From assembly GCA_965365465.1 (NCBI GenBank), contig CBDUBU010000021.1, positions 1 to 25,625 on the forward strand: 25,625 nt of DNA, read 5' to 3'. Positions 14,308 through 22,762 of this stretch are shown here, piece after piece. The notes beneath the pieces are model-generated. The model saw only the letters and a list, made by a program, of their open reading frames with translations. It searched no databases and had not been told where the DNA came from. A program made the position numbers and the translations under genes. Origin of the DNA: CBDUBU01 sp965365465. GTDB taxonomy: Bacteria > Bacteroidota > Rhodothermia > Rhodothermales > DASSAV01. The stretch's first letter is position 1; each line of letters begins with the position of its first letter.

Positions 14308-16845
14308 CTACGCATCTGTTTCAGAGGATGCTCCGTGTGCGGGACGGAAAGAACGCTGCAGGATAGAGGAAGTTACGACGAGCAGCGAACTAACCGGCAT
14401 GGCGACGGCAGCCACGAGCGGCGTCACAAGACCGGCTATGGCTGCGGCGGCTCCGATCAGATTGTAGATCAGCGAGAGCGTCAGGTTTCTCCGGACGACG
14501 CTCATTACGCGCCGGGACCCTGTCAGGAGATCTTGCAGCGGAACCAGTCCCGCACGGGTCAGAAACACGTCCGCAGCAACGAGGCTCGCCGTGCTGCCTC
14601 CCTGCACAGCAATGCCTACGTCGGCGGCCTGGAGCGCTGCGGCATCGTTAACGCCGTCGCCGACCATAGCCACGCGGCTGCCTCGGCTCCGAAGTTGCTC
14701 CACAAAAGCCTGTTTCTCCTCCGGACTGATGCGCCCGTGGGCGCGATCCGCCGCGATGCCCAGTTCGTGCGCCACCGACGCTGCTACTTCGGGATGATCG
14801 CCGGATAGCACATACACGGCCTTGCCTTGCGCCTGCAAGCCCTGTATGATGGGTCGGGAAGAAGCGCGGATCCGGTCGCCGAAGGCGAGTACGGCAGCAA
14901 CCTGTCCGTCCACGGCAACAGCCACCGGGGTATCGCCTCGGGCGCTGTAGCGCGCCAGGGCTGCCTGCATTTTACCAGGCGCGGCGCCCGCCGGTGGGGC
15001 AATCCATTCCGGCTGTCCGACCGCTACCCGATGCCGGCCTATCTGCCCCTGTATGCCCAGGCCGGAAACGACTTCCAGCGATGCTATTTCCGGAAGCGAG
15101 GGCGAATCCCGGTCGAGCCTGCACGCGCCACGCGCCTGAACGAGCGCAACCGCAATGGGGTGGTTGCTATGTGTTTCCAGCGCAGCAGCCAGATCGATAG
15201 CCTGTTCATCGCCTTCGTATTCGACAAGCGCCATCCTCCCTTCGGTCAGGGTGCCTGTTTTATCCAGCACCACCACGTCGATTTCCGTCAGCAGTTGTGT
15301 TGCTTCGTCGCTTTTGATGAAAATGCCTGTCCGGGCGGCTTGTCCTGCTGCTACCGCCATCGCCAGCGGCGTCGCCATGCCGAGGGCGCAAGGGCAGGTA
15401 ATCACGAGCAGCGCCACGACGTGTTGCACCGCCTCCGAAGGCGCCTGCGCCAGCCACAAGGCGGCGGTGGCGGCAGCCAGAAACAGGACGGCGAGCACAA
15501 AATAACCACTCAGCCGGTCGGCCAGGAGCATGACCGGCGCCTTGCGGGTTTCCTGGTCCCGAATCCAGGCCAGTAGTTTACCCACGCGGGTCTGGTCTCC
15601 GGCGGCGCGCACCTGCACGCGCACCGGTGCGCTGAGGTTAGTCGCCCCGGCTTCGATGAATGTCCCCGGCGCGATTGCTTCGGGCCTGCTTTCCCCGGTG
15701 AGGACTGCCTTGTTCACACGAGACGACCCCGACACAACGAGGCCATCCACAGGAAAAACTTCTCCGGCAGGCACTTCGACCACGTCTTCCGGGAACAGCG
15801 TATCGGCCTTTACCACTTCGATTTCGCCCGTTTCGCGCACTTGCCGCACCATCGAGGGGATCAGGGAGAGCAGCCGTTCCGTGGCATCGCCTGCAAGGCG
15901 TCGGCTGCGGAGTTGAAGCCACCGCGCCGTGAGCAGCGCGGCAATCAGCACCGTGATGGAATCAAACCAGACCTCGCCTCGCCCCGTGACGGTAGCCCAG
16001 GCGCTGTGCAGGGAGCCGACCAGAATGCCCAGCGCGATAGGGGTGTCCATGTGCAGGCTCCGGAAGTTTCGCGTCTGCAAGGCCAGCCGGAGAGAAGCCC
16101 AGGCGCGGCGGAAAACCTCGCTGCCGCCATAGAGAATGGAAGGAACCGCGAGAAGCAGGCTCATCCACCGGGCGGCTGTCGCCATCGAGGGGTCGTTGGA
16201 AAAGTCCAGTCCTGAATACAGCGCCGCCGCAAGCAGCATCACATTGGCCGCCAGCGCCCAGCATACGCCTACCTTGACCAGAAGGTGGCGCTCGGCATCT
16301 GTCCGCTCAGCCATGCCGTGTCTTCGGGTCGGGTGCGCCGTGTATCCGAAACGGGCCAGCCACCGGCTGACTTCGGAGAGGCGCACCTTTTCAGGCAAAA
16401 AGTGCAGGGTCAGGCGTGCTCTCGGCAGGTCCAGGCGCGCTTCTAACACCCCGTCCATGACGTAAGGAAGCTGTTCAACCAGCCACACGCAGGCGGCGCA
16501 GTGGACGCCGTCGAGGAACAGGTCAACAGCCCGCGTTTTTTCTCCTGCCGGTCTCGTATGTTCAGCGAGAAACGCCTCCGTATCCAGTTCGGAAATCTGT
16601 AAATCGTCGATCCGGGTATCGGCAGGACGGGCGCGGCTGCGGTCGGGCGCTACCTGGCGAAGCCGGTAGTACGTGTCGCCGTATCCGGCTGCATGGAGCG
16701 TTTCGTAGACCACCTGACAGCCGGTGCAGCAGAAATACGGATCTCTGCCTGCCGGATGCGTTCCTACCGGCAGGCCGCAATGCACACAGGGTGTCTCTGC
16801 AGCGAGAGCCGGTTTCTTCTGTTCAGGAGCGGCGGTAACAGGCAT
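14308..16845 (-). CDS. ccoI: Copper-translocating P-type ATPase CcoI (FixI)
   Basis: The product is 845 residues. An N-terminal Cys-rich domain has Cys20/Cys23 and Cys39/Cys40/Cys43, as in the CcoI subgroup. A heavy-metal-associated domain carries Cys116-x2-Cys119. Eight membrane helices are expected; CPC at 484-486 is the copper-binding site of helix 6. TGES (383-386), DKTGT (528-532, phosphorylated Asp528), His562-Pro563, and GDGVND (729-734) complete the P1B ATPase. It exports copper for CuB of the cbb3 oxidase rather than for resistance, judging by its position between ccoH and ccoS and by the Cys-rich N-terminus. ATG 16845 follows the ccoH stop by 55 bp. Confidence 0.95.
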   Translation of the reverse strand: MPVTAAPEQKKPALAAETPCVHCGLPVGTHPAGRDPYFCCTGCQVVYETLHAAGYGDTYYRLRQVAPDRSRARPADTRIDDLQISELDTEAFLAEHTRPAGEKTRAVDLFLDGVHCAACVWLVEQLPYVMDGVLEARLDLPRARLTLHFLPEKVRLSEVSRWLARFGYTAHPTRRHGMAERTDAERHLLVKVGVCWALAANVMLLAAALYSGLDFSNDPSMATAARWMSLLLAVPSILYGGSEVFRRAWASLRLALQTRNFRSLHMDTPIALGILVGSLHSAWATVTGRGEVWFDSITVLIAALLTARWLQLRSRRLAGDATERLLSLIPSMVRQVRETGEIEVVKADTLFPEDVVEVPAGEVFPVDGLVVSGSSRVNKAVLTGESRPEAIAPGTFIEAGATNLSAPVRVQVRAAGDQTRVGKLLAWIRDQETRKAPVMLLADRLSGYFVLAVLFLAAATAALWLAQAPSEAVQHVVALLVITCPCALGMATPLAMAVAAGQAARTGIFIKSDEATQLLTEIDVVVLDKTGTLTEGRMALVEYEGDEQAIDLAAALETHSNHPIAVALVQARGACRLDRDSPSLPEIASLEVVSGLGIQGQIGRHRVAVGQPEWIAPPAGAAPGKMQAALARYSARGDTPVAVAVDGQVAAVLAFGDRIRASSRPIIQGLQAQGKAVYVLSGDHPEVAASVAHELGIAADRAHGRISPEEKQAFVEQLRSRGSRVAMVGDGVNDAAALQAADVGIAVQGGSTASLVAADVFLTRAGLVPLQDLLTGSRRVMSVVRRNLTLSLIYNLIGAAAAIAGLVTPLVAAVAMPVSSLLVVTSSILQRSFRPAHGASSETDA

Positions 16846-16900
16846 GATGTCAGCAGGTAAGACGACCGGCGGGCCAGGAAGAGAAGCGCGGCAGGTTTGC

Positions 16901-17398
16901 TTACCGGGATAGTTCCCTCCGCAGGGTAGTTTGGAAGAGCAAGGTGTCCCGGCGGGCAGCTATTTCAAAGTCCCACAGGCCGGCGCCATACACCGGCATC
17001 AGCATTCGATACGCACCCGGCTTGTCGGCGGCGGGCGCCAGAGGAACCTCGGCCACAGCGCGGGCCTGCTGCGGACGCAGCGCACGGATGATGCCCGTCA
17101 GCCCGGTGAGCGGCGCTCCATCGCGGTCCTGGAACAGGACTTCTACGGGGCGCAGGGTGGAGGCATCATCAGGAGGCAGCACAGACACCTCGGCTTTCCA
17201 TCCCAGGGCAGCGCTGGCCGCCCGCTCGGAGGCATACGTATCCCATGTCGTTGCCTTCTGGTAGTAGTTCTCGACCACCTGCGCCCCGCCATCCGATTTG
17301 CTGGCGAAAAGCAGGGCAAAGGTTGTCCCGATGCCCGTCAGCATCAGCAGCACAACAAAAAGCGGCCAGGCGATATGCGGGGGAAGCTGAAGCTTCAT
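16901..17398 (-). CDS. ccoH: cbb3 oxidase assembly protein CcoH (FixH)
   Basis: From ATG 17398 the product is 165 residues; the frame stays open upstream but without membrane or family character. One N-terminal helix (about 10-32) is followed by the FixH mark VENYYQKATTWD. A periplasmic beta-rich domain then carries features such as PVEVLFQDRDGAPLTG and GLWDFEI. FixH/CcoH interacts with the oxidase subunits during assembly. It lies 55 bp after ccoG and 55 bp before ccoI. Confidence 0.9.
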   Translation of the reverse strand: MKLQLPPHIAWPLFVVLLMLTGIGTTFALLFASKSDGGAQVVENYYQKATTWDTYASERAASAALGWKAEVSVLPPDDASTLRPVEVLFQDRDGAPLTGLTGIIRALRPQQARAVAEVPLAPAADKPGAYRMLMPVYGAGLWDFEIAARRDTLLFQTTLRRELSR

Positions 17399-17453
17399 CG
17401 GGCAGGATCGATGCAGTTTGTATCCTTCAACGTACGCTCTGCGGGCAGAGCAG

Positions 17454-18914
17454 TCAGTTCGTGGGACCCAGCAACGTGAAACGGACCTCCTCGACGGCGC
17501 CATCCTCGAACTTGAGATGGAAGACGGCTTTTTCCTCTCCATCTGCGAAGCTGCCGGAGGGAACGACGACCCATGCCTCTACCCGCTTCATCTCCTGGGA
17601 GGCCAGCGAAATCGGTGAGGTTCCAACAATCTTGACCTCGGCTCCCGCAGGCTGCACCGCTTCGATGGTAAAGTTCGTCGGATCCGGCGTCTGGTTGCGC
17701 ACGCGGAAGCGCAGCCGGTTGGCAACCTGATCTCCCGGCAACGTCATGTACGGGTCGCCGACGCTGCGTCCCACGTTGATGTCGTATGCCTGCCGGTTCA
17801 TCAGCATCCCGGTAAGCACTGTCACGATGAGCGCCAGCAGCGCGGAATAAAGAACCGTCCTGGGGCGAAGCTTGCGTGTTTTCCGGCCCGCCAGCGCGTG
17901 CTCCGAGGTGTACCGGATCAGACCTTTCGGCTTGTCGATCTTCACCATGATGTCGTCGCAGGCGTCGATGCATTGGGTGCATGCGATGCATTCCATCTGC
18001 AACCCGTCTCGTATGTCGATCCCGGTCGGGCAGGTGCGGACGCAGGCCAGGCAGTCGATGCAATCGCCCAGTTGCGGAACCAGCCCGGCTTCCTCTTCCT
18101 GAATTCTCTTCTTGCTGCGCCGGGCGCGAGGCTCGCCCCGGTTCGGGTCATAGCTTACGATCAAGGAATCAGGGTCGAGCAGGACCGACTGGAAGCGGGC
18201 ATACGGGCAGGTGATCGTACACATCTGCTCCCGGAAATACCCGAAGTTGAAGAGCACAAGCCCGGTGGTCAGGCCCATCATCACAAAGAAACCCCAGTGC
18301 TCCGTGGGAGATCGCTGCATCCAGACGAGCAGGTTATCCCACCCTACGAAGTAGGCGACGAATGCATGGGCCAGCACCAGCGAGATAGCCAGGAAAACCG
18401 TCAGCTTCAAGCCTTTTCTCCAGAGCTTGTCCCAGTTCCAGGGGCCTTCATCCCGGCGCTTGCGCACGTGCTCCTTGCCTTCGATCAGGCGCTCGATCGG
18501 GCGAAAAACAAACTCCAGGTAGACGGTCTGCGGACAGGCCCAGCCGCACCACACACGTCCGAGCAGCGCCGTGAAAAGAATGATGGAGATTCCTGCTCCG
18601 ATCAGAAAGAGCATCAGCAGGAAGGTATCCGTCGGGTAAAAGATGATTCCGAAGATAGCGAACTCGCGATGCACGAAATCGAGCAGCAGCGCCGGTTTGC
18701 CGTTGATCGGGATGATGGGCAGCGCCAGAAAGAGAAACACCAGAACCCAACCCAGCCAGAGGCGGCGCTTGTAGTAATGGCCTTTGCTTGGGACCGGATA
18801 TACCCACTTGCGCTTTCCCTCGCGGGTCAGCGTAGAAAGAACCTCTACCGGGGAGTCAAGAACCCCCACGCTGTCAGGGTCTATCAAGGGACGGTGATGT
18901 GTGGATGTAGCCAC
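17454..18914 (-). CDS. ccoG: cbb3 oxidase accessory iron-sulfur protein CcoG (FixG/RdxA)
   Basis: The product is 486 residues. The start is GTG 18914; no ATG fits, because an in-frame stop lies close upstream and the next Met is well inside. Membrane helices lie at about 52-70, 88-117, 170-190 and 207-225. Two 4Fe-4S motifs are present: Cys285/288/291/295 and Cys309/312/315/319. Conserved WCGWACPQ (122-129) and MCTITCPYAR (231-240) match the family. A last helix (about 355-372) leads to a C-terminal Ig-like domain (about 385-485). CcoG is thought to reduce Cu(II) to Cu(I) for CuB insertion. It begins 143 bp after ccoP, beyond a strong hairpin. Confidence 0.95.
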   Translation of the reverse strand: MATSTHHRPLIDPDSVGVLDSPVEVLSTLTREGKRKWVYPVPSKGHYYKRRLWLGWVLVFLFLALPIIPINGKPALLLDFVHREFAIFGIIFYPTDTFLLMLFLIGAGISIILFTALLGRVWCGWACPQTVYLEFVFRPIERLIEGKEHVRKRRDEGPWNWDKLWRKGLKLTVFLAISLVLAHAFVAYFVGWDNLLVWMQRSPTEHWGFFVMMGLTTGLVLFNFGYFREQMCTITCPYARFQSVLLDPDSLIVSYDPNRGEPRARRSKKRIQEEEAGLVPQLGDCIDCLACVRTCPTGIDIRDGLQMECIACTQCIDACDDIMVKIDKPKGLIRYTSEHALAGRKTRKLRPRTVLYSALLALIVTVLTGMLMNRQAYDINVGRSVGDPYMTLPGDQVANRLRFRVRNQTPDPTNFTIEAVQPAGAEVKIVGTSPISLASQEMKRVEAWVVVPSGSFADGEEKAVFHLKFEDGAVEEVRFTLLGPTN

Positions 18915-18994
18915 AGGGGTTGGATCTATGTTTCACAACAGTAAGGCGGGAGTTAGTCGGTTACTACACGTTTAAATGGTTGTTTCAGATAACG

Positions 18995-19023
18995 TTGAAG
19001 CCCGGATGAAATCCGGGCTTCAA
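18995..19023. terminator. Strong hairpin between ccoP and ccoG
   Basis: A perfect 13-bp stem (18995-19007 with 19011-19023) closes a 3-nt loop. On the minus strand it lies 35 bp after the ccoP stop and 80 bp before ccoG. It lacks a T-run, so it is more likely to be a partial terminator or mRNA-stabilising structure separating ccoNOQP from ccoGHIS than a full terminator. Confidence 0.6.
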
Positions 19024-19057
19024 AGGACTTTTCGATTATGACGGGTGCGGGTTTGCG

Positions 19058-19711
19058 TCACCCTGTAGCCGTGCTGTCGCCGGTTGCGGCCTGATACAAT
19101 TCACCTTCCGGCGCTTTGGCTCCCGGCGGGTCAGTGCCTTCCAGCGAGCGGATATAAGCAATCAGTTCTGCGCGACCCTCCGGCGTGATGGCATTGTCCC
19201 ATGCCGGCATTCCTTTCTCTACCACGCCGTTGGTAAGTACGTTGTAGATGTCCACATTGGAGCCGCCGTGAACCCAGTATTCGTCTGTCAGGTTTGGCCC
19301 GATGAGGCCCTGCCCCTGCGCTCCGTGACAGGCTGCGCAATAGGTAGTATAGGGATCAGAGCCGTTTTTGGCCGCCGCCGGATCTCCGACGAATTGCGCC
19401 AGCGTGGCCTCGTCTACCGTAAACGTAGGGTTGGCTTCGGCATAAGAAGCGCGAACGGATTCCAGCATTTCCGTGCTCTCGGCCAGGTCTTCCTGGTAGC
19501 TATCAATGAAGTTGAAAGCATGAAGACCAAGTACGTAGAACAACGAGAAGCCAATGGTTCCCCAGAAGAGGTAAACCCACCATCCCGGCATCGGATTGTC
19601 GTACTCACGGATGCCGTCGTACTTATGGCCTTGAATAATCCTGTCGTTGGGATCACCCGCCAGAGGGGTATCCTCTCCACGTTCAGGGCGAACGCCGGGG
19701 TCTGTACTCAT
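19058..19711 (-). CDS. ccoP: cbb3 oxidase subunit III, monohaem CcoP
   Basis: The product is 217 residues, shorter than the roughly 290-310 of dihaem CcoP. An N-terminal segment HKYDGIREYDNPMPGWW (29-45) is the classic CcoP start, followed by one membrane helix (about 46-65). There is a single cytochrome c domain with Cys125-Cys128-His129 and the likely axial ligand Met168 (KGMPAW). Only one CXXCH is present. The subunit passes electrons from soluble or membrane donors towards CcoO and CcoN on the periplasmic side. It begins one base after the ccoQ stop, so it is translationally coupled. Confidence 0.94.
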   Translation of the reverse strand: MSTDPGVRPERGEDTPLAGDPNDRIIQGHKYDGIREYDNPMPGWWVYLFWGTIGFSLFYVLGLHAFNFIDSYQEDLAESTEMLESVRASYAEANPTFTVDEATLAQFVGDPAAAKNGSDPYTTYCAACHGAQGQGLIGPNLTDEYWVHGGSNVDIYNVLTNGVVEKGMPAWDNAITPEGRAELIAYIRSLEGTDPPGAKAPEGELYQAATGDSTATG

Positions 19712-19712
19712 G

Positions 19713-19898
19713 TCAATTCTCTCTGAGCGTTAGGTCGTCTTGATCGTCTTCGAGCGGAATCTGCTTGGCCTCCTCCCGCGCCCCTCGGGGCAGCCTGATC
19801 ACGTAGATCACGATAAGCGTAAAGGCTACCAGAAACGCAATCAGGCCTATAACAGCCAGCGGGCCGGTTTGAAGATCCCGCAGCACCTCCTTCATCAT
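19713..19898 (-). CDS. ccoQ: cbb3 oxidase small subunit CcoQ
   Basis: The product is 61 residues with a single helix at about 14-34, then a short basic and acidic tail. The RLPRG segment after the helix is typical of CcoQ-like proteins, which are otherwise poorly conserved. The start ATG overlaps the ccoO stop by ATGA, which supports coupling and this start. Position between ccoO and ccoP is the main evidence. CcoQ stabilises the complex in other bacteria. Confidence 0.85.
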   Translation of the reverse strand: MMKEVLRDLQTGPLAVIGLIAFLVAFTLIVIYVIRLPRGAREEAKQIPLEDDQDDLTLREN

Positions 19899-20626
19899 GG
19901 CTGGGCGCCCCCGGCAGCGGCTGGCATCGCCTCCGACACGCTAGCCGCCTTGATGTCGGTGCCGAGCCGTTGCAAGTAGGCCACCATTGCCACGATTTCC
20001 TTGTCCTCCAGGTCGGGAGCCCCTCCCTGGGCAACCACATCCTGTGCGATTTCTCTTGCCTGCGCCCGGGCATCTTCCTCAGCGGATTCAATTTCCTGAT
20101 CCGAATACGGAACGCCAACCTGCCGGAGCACCCGCAATCGCGTCGGAATGTCCGAGAAATCCAGTTTTTTCCTGAGCATCCACGAATAGGGCGGCATGAT
20201 GGAGCGCGGGCTGGTAGAGCGCGGGTCATCCATGTGGCGTACGTGCCAGAGGTTCGGATACTTGCCGCCCACACGCGCAAGGTCTGGCCCGGTGCGTTTG
20301 GAACCCCACAGGAACGGGTGTTCGTAGACCGTCTCGCCGGGCTTCGAATATTCTCCATAGCGCTCTATTTCATTGCGGAAAGGCCGCACCATCTGCGAGT
20401 GGCAGTTGTTGCACCCCTCACGGATGTAAAGATCGCGTCCGACCACTTCGAGCGCAGTGAAGGGTTTTACTGTACTGATACGCGGCACGTTGCCCTGCAC
20501 GAGCACCATCGGCAGGAACTCGACCAGCCCGCCGATGAGAATGGAAACCGTCACCAGAAGGGTGAAAACGAGAGGCCATCCTTCCAGCTTACGATGCACA
20601 CCGTTTGGTTTGAGAAGTCGCTTCAT
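19895..20626 (-). CDS. ccoO: cbb3 oxidase subunit II, monohaem CcoO
   Basis: The product is 243 residues. The N-terminal helix is at about 17-42. The haem c motif is Cys72-Asn-Asn-Cys75-His76, in the family context REGCNNCHSQMVRPF. The downstream blocks KRTGPDLARVGGKYP and SIMPPYSWM, with the likely axial Met, are typical. It carries electrons to CcoN. It is separate from ccoN, not fused as in many Bacteroidetes. It starts 68 bp after the ccoN stop. Confidence 0.96.
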   Translation of the reverse strand: MKRLLKPNGVHRKLEGWPLVFTLLVTVSILIGGLVEFLPMVLVQGNVPRISTVKPFTALEVVGRDLYIREGCNNCHSQMVRPFRNEIERYGEYSKPGETVYEHPFLWGSKRTGPDLARVGGKYPNLWHVRHMDDPRSTSPRSIMPPYSWMLRKKLDFSDIPTRLRVLRQVGVPYSDQEIESAEEDARAQAREIAQDVVAQGGAPDLEDKEIVAMVAYLQRLGTDIKAASVSEAMPAAAGGAQP

Positions 20627-20694
20627 AGGTACTAAGTCGTTTCATCCCGGGTTAAGATTGCCCTCCTGTGCGGCGCCGAAGCGCGTCAGCGCCT

Positions 20695-22230
20695 TCAGGA
20701 TGGTTCATGCGCACCTTCATCGGCGGTGAAAGCGCGTTTGGGAATGGCAAAGGCCGGATCAGGCAACTGGCGCGGCGCCTTGCGTATCGTCATGTACATA
20801 TTGACCATCAGCAGAACGGTGCCGCTCAGATAAAGCAGGCCGCCGAAGAGCCGAACCCAGTACATCGGAATGACCTGAACCACCGTTTCAATGAAATCAG
20901 GGTACGTCAGACGCCCGGTTGCGTCAAAAGCACGCCACATGAGGCCCTGTGTGATGCCGGAACTGTACATGGCAAGCACGTAGAGTAGAATGCCGATGGT
21001 GCCTGTCCAGAAATGCGTGTTCGCCAACTTCTGGCTCCACAACTCCGTGCGCCACAGACGCGGCAGGAGCCAGTAGATCATGCCGAACGTCATGAACCCG
21101 TTCCATCCGAGCGCCCCCGAATGAACGTGCGCGATGTTCCAGTCCGTGTAATGGCTCAGCGCATTGACGCTCTTCACCGAGAGCATCGGCCCTTCAAACG
21201 TGGACATACCGTAGAACGTGATGCCGACGACGAACATCTTGAGCACGGCGCTGTCGCGCAGCTTGTGCCAGGCGCCGCGCAGCGTAAAGAGGCCGTTAAT
21301 CATCCCGCCCCAGCTCGGCATCCACAGCATGACGGAAAACACCATGCCTAGCGTGGCTGCCCACTCCGGAACGGCCGTATAGTTCAGGTGGTGCGGCCCG
21401 GCCCAGATGTAGATGAACACCAGGCTCCAGAAATGCACGATCGAGAGCCGGTAAGAGAATACCGGACGTTCAGCGGCCTTTGGCAGGAAGTAGTACATCA
21501 GGCCAAGAAAGGGCGTGGTGAGGAAAAAGGCCACCGCGTTGTGGCCGTACCACCACTGCACCAGCGCATCCTGCACGCCTGCATAGACCGGGTAGCTCTT
21601 GAACAGGCTTACCGGAAGCGCCAGGCTGTTTCCCACGTGCAGCACGGAGACCGTGATAATGGTCGCAATGTAGAACCACAGGGCTACGTACATGTGGCGC
21701 TCACGGCGGCGGTACAGGGTCCCGAAGAAGTTGGCGGCAAAAACGATCCACACTACAGCGATGGCAATGTCAATCGGCCATTCCAGTTCGGCGTATTCCT
21801 TGCTTGTCGTCAGGCCGAGCGGCAAGGTGATAGCCGCTGAAACGATGATCCCTTGCCAGCCCCAGAAATGTATCTTGCTCATCAGGTCGCTGAACATACG
21901 CGCCTTGCAGAGCCGCTGTGTGGAATAGTAGATCGCAGCAAAGATCGCATTGCCGGCAAACGCGAAGATGACGGCATTCGTGTGCAGCGGGCGCAGGCGT
22001 CCAAAGGTGAGATACTCGCCCAGGTTGGCCTGCCAGAACGGCAACTGCAAGGCGATGATGACGCCCACCAGCATACCGACAAAGCCCCAGATGACCGTAG
22101 CCAGCACGAACATACGTACGATCTTCTCATCGTACGTAAAGATTTCTATCTGCTCGCCCGTGTGTAAGGCCGGCTGGTCGGTGTATCCGCCGCCATCCCC
22201 TTGCACAGGTACGGTTTTCTTCGTTTCCAT
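20695..22230 (-). CDS. ccoN: cbb3-type cytochrome c oxidase catalytic subunit CcoN
   Basis: From ATG 22230 the product is 511 residues; a TTG 51 bp upstream would add 17 residues and is less likely. It is a haem-copper oxidase of the C family with about 12 or more helices. His83 (RPLHTNAV) and His370 are the low-spin haem ligands. His230 (WYGHNAV), His280 and His281 (AGPHHLNY) bind CuB. His368 binds haem b3. Tyr274, six residues before the His pair, fits the cross-linked Tyr of this family. It reduces oxygen to water with high affinity and pumps protons. It is the first gene of the cluster. Confidence 0.97.
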   Translation of the reverse strand: METKKTVPVQGDGGGYTDQPALHTGEQIEIFTYDEKIVRMFVLATVIWGFVGMLVGVIIALQLPFWQANLGEYLTFGRLRPLHTNAVIFAFAGNAIFAAIYYSTQRLCKARMFSDLMSKIHFWGWQGIIVSAAITLPLGLTTSKEYAELEWPIDIAIAVVWIVFAANFFGTLYRRRERHMYVALWFYIATIITVSVLHVGNSLALPVSLFKSYPVYAGVQDALVQWWYGHNAVAFFLTTPFLGLMYYFLPKAAERPVFSYRLSIVHFWSLVFIYIWAGPHHLNYTAVPEWAATLGMVFSVMLWMPSWGGMINGLFTLRGAWHKLRDSAVLKMFVVGITFYGMSTFEGPMLSVKSVNALSHYTDWNIAHVHSGALGWNGFMTFGMIYWLLPRLWRTELWSQKLANTHFWTGTIGILLYVLAMYSSGITQGLMWRAFDATGRLTYPDFIETVVQVIPMYWVRLFGGLLYLSGTVLLMVNMYMTIRKAPRQLPDPAFAIPKRAFTADEGAHEPS

Positions 22231-22441
22231 AAGCTTTTCTCTCGATTGACCACGGAGTTGCTGCACTACAGGAACCTGCAACCTGACGCCGATAAACTTC
22301 AGGGACGCTCTCCGGCGTTTGCGACGTGAGTGCGGGAGGCGTAAGGTATAAATCTTTATTTAGATAATCGAGTGAAAAATTCCCACGTCGTCACACTTGC
22401 TCTATAGCAGAAATCATTGCGCTATAGCAGAAATCATTGCG
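22231..22441 (-). promoter_or_regulatory. ccoN upstream control region
   Basis: This 211-bp region lies between the gdx stop and ccoN. It includes an AT-rich stretch (about 22345-22380), the likely promoter core. It also has an inverted pair CGACGTG (22322-22328) with CACGTCG (22384-22390), and the 20-bp tandem duplication. I saw no TTGAT-N4-ATCAA (FNR/FixK) box, so an FNR-type control is not supported by the sequence. Confidence 0.45.
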
Positions 22442-22445
22442 CTAT
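22399..22445. repeat. 20-bp tandem duplication between gdx and ccoN
   Basis: Two almost identical 20-bp units (22399-22418 and 22419-22438, one mismatch) contain CTATAGCAGAAATCATT. The first 7 bases of a third unit follow (22439-22445). The partial third unit overlaps the gdx stop codon. Each unit carries the self-complementary CTATAG, spaced two helical turns apart. Confidence 0.85.
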
Positions 22446-22762
22446 GCACCGGCAGTCAGCTTCAGCCCCACAATGCCCGCGATAATCAGCCCTATACAGG
22501 CAAAGCGTGCGAGAGTAGCCGGTTCAGCAAACAGAAGGATGCCGAGCAGGGCCGTACCGGTTGCGCCTATCCCTGTCCAGACTGCATACCCGGAGCCGAC
22601 CGGGATGGTCTTGAGCGCCTGAGCCAGAAAGTAAAAGCTGGCGATCATGGCTGAGACGGTGAGCACACTCGGCCAGGGCCGGGTGAATCCTTCTGTATAC
22701 TTGAGCCCGACCGCCCAGCAGGTTTCCAGGATTCCGGCAATTAGCAGATACAACCATGCCAT
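22442..22762 (-). CDS. gdx: Small multidrug resistance family transporter, Gdx/SugE type
   Basis: From ATG 22762 the product is 106 residues, the normal size. Upstream in-frame codons add a polar stretch without family character. Four helices fill the protein. The segment MAWLYLLIAGILETCWAVG contains the membrane Glu of helix 1 (Glu13). GLKYTEGFTRPWPS and GYAVWTGIGATGTALLG match the Gdx (formerly SugE) subgroup rather than EmrE. Gdx exports guanidinium in exchange for protons; some relatives export quaternary ammonium compounds. It lies upstream of the cco cluster on the same strand, probably as its own unit. Confidence 0.9.
   Translation of the reverse strand: MAWLYLLIAGILETCWAVGLKYTEGFTRPWPSVLTVSAMIASFYFLAQALKTIPVGSGYAVWTGIGATGTALLGILLFAEPATLARFACIGLIIAGIVGLKLTAGA

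Noticed and set aside
17399..17542. N-terminal extension of CcoH
   Set aside because: It is open in frame but overlaps the ccoG 3' end and is Ser/Arg-rich; the FixH family begins just before the membrane helix, at ATG 17398.
17898..18944. Long open frame opposite ccoG
   Set aside because: It is antisense to a well-conserved iron-sulfur protein, and its composition is a by-product of GC-rich codon use.
22231..22441. FNR/FixK box before ccoN
   Set aside because: No TTGAT-N4-ATCAA or close variant is present in the interval.
22399..22445. CRISPR array
   Set aside because: The 20-bp units abut directly with no spacers, there are only two and a part, and no cas gene is near.
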